Assembly: GCA_050739575.1 (NCBI GenBank)
Contig: JBOIBN010000038.1
Coordinates: 1 to 23,074 of the forward strand
Length of the DNA stretch: 23,074 nucleotides
DNA from: JBOIBN01 sp050739575
GTDB lineage: Bacteria > Pseudomonadota > Gammaproteobacteria > JAKDMP01
Reading direction: 5' to 3'
The notes under the pieces were generated by a model that did no database searches, was not told the origin of the DNA, and worked only from the letters and a program-made list of their open reading frames with translations. This document shows positions 23,006-23,074 of this stretch, piece by piece; within the stretch, counting starts at the first letter, position 1, and each line of letters starts with the position of its first letter. Position numbers and translations under genes: made by a program.

Positions 23006-23074
23006 TTACGGATGATTGAGACAGAAGGTGAAGGCGCCGCCCGTGGATCCCGCCTTCACGATCCGCGCATACGT
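23006..23074 (-). CDS. C-terminus of an upstream paralogue of the FG-GAP protein (partial)
   Basis: The last 22 codons of a - strand gene that continues beyond the window, read from the base sequence; the stop TAA is at 23006-23008. The encoded end, TYARIVKAGSTGGAFTFCLNHP in one-letter code with its last ten residues GGAFTFCLNH plus P, lines up with the downstream protein's ending TYTWAVQAGSSGG...CLKHP, sharing TY, KAGS/QAGS, GGA, the cysteine and the final HP. So a related secreted protein with the same C-terminal domain lies just upstream, 32 bases away. The rest of its architecture is unknown. Confidence 0.75.
   Translation of the reverse strand, partial: TYARIVKAGSTGGAFTFCLNHP

Noticed and set aside
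22987..23007. + strand terminator-like hairpin followed by TTTT
   Set aside because: No + strand gene ends upstream of it, and the stem is only six base pairs; it is better seen as a junction palindrome of the - strand genes.

Overview
The window is about 23 kb of GC-rich, densely coding bacterial chromosome. The gene order yebC-ruvC-ruvA-ruvB-ybgC-tolQ-tolR-tolA-tolB-pal-cpoB...queE, together with YfaZ, DUF1249 and a PSRP kinase regulator, points to a gammaproteobacterium. The high GC, the HutF-type histidine pathway and the large secreted FG-GAP protein suggest the Xanthomonadales/Nevskiales/Chromatiales side of that class. That placement is inference. I saw no rRNA, tRNA, CRISPR array, insertion sequence or prophage gene.

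Layout. 1-2.6 kb: a PAP2-family membrane phosphatase cut by the window start (- strand), a second exported PAP2 phosphatase (+), and an AI-2E-family transporter (-). 2.6-2.76 kb: a non-coding stretch with two strong adjacent hairpins. 2.76-7.7 kb: a histidine-degradation cluster arranged as two divergent pairs, hutI-hutH (-) and hutF-hutG (+). 7.6-9.9 kb: a third PAP2 phosphatase (-), overlapping hutG tail to tail, then ferredoxin-NADP reductase and the PEP synthase regulator PSRP (+). 9.9-10.4 kb: a DUF1249 protein.

10.5-20.4 kb is one long + strand block. It starts with a YfaZ-like outer-membrane protein 12 bp before yebC. Holliday-junction processing follows (ruvCAB), then the Tol-Pal envelope-constriction machine (ybgC, tolQRAB, pal, cpoB), a small unidentified membrane protein and queE (queuosine precursor synthesis). 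Most junctions overlap as ATGA or GTGA, so translation is probably coupled.

20.5-23.07 kb carries, on the - strand, a rho-independent terminator, a 799-residue secreted protein with seven FG-GAP repeats, and the last 22 codons of an upstream paralogue with the same C-terminal ending. This tandem secreted pair is the least conventional part of the window.

How they work together. HutH, HutI, HutF and HutG cover four of the five steps from histidine to glutamate plus formate; urocanase (HutU) is not in the window. RuvABC resolve recombination junctions. TolQRAB-Pal-CpoB tie outer-membrane invagination and peptidoglycan synthesis together at division. Nothing here amounts to a clearly new defence or mobile system. 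The best leads are the tandem FG-GAP proteins with their palindromic junction, the three dissimilar PAP2 phosphatases around the hut cluster, the apparent lipoprotein form of CpoB and the unknown 122-residue protein between cpoB and queE.
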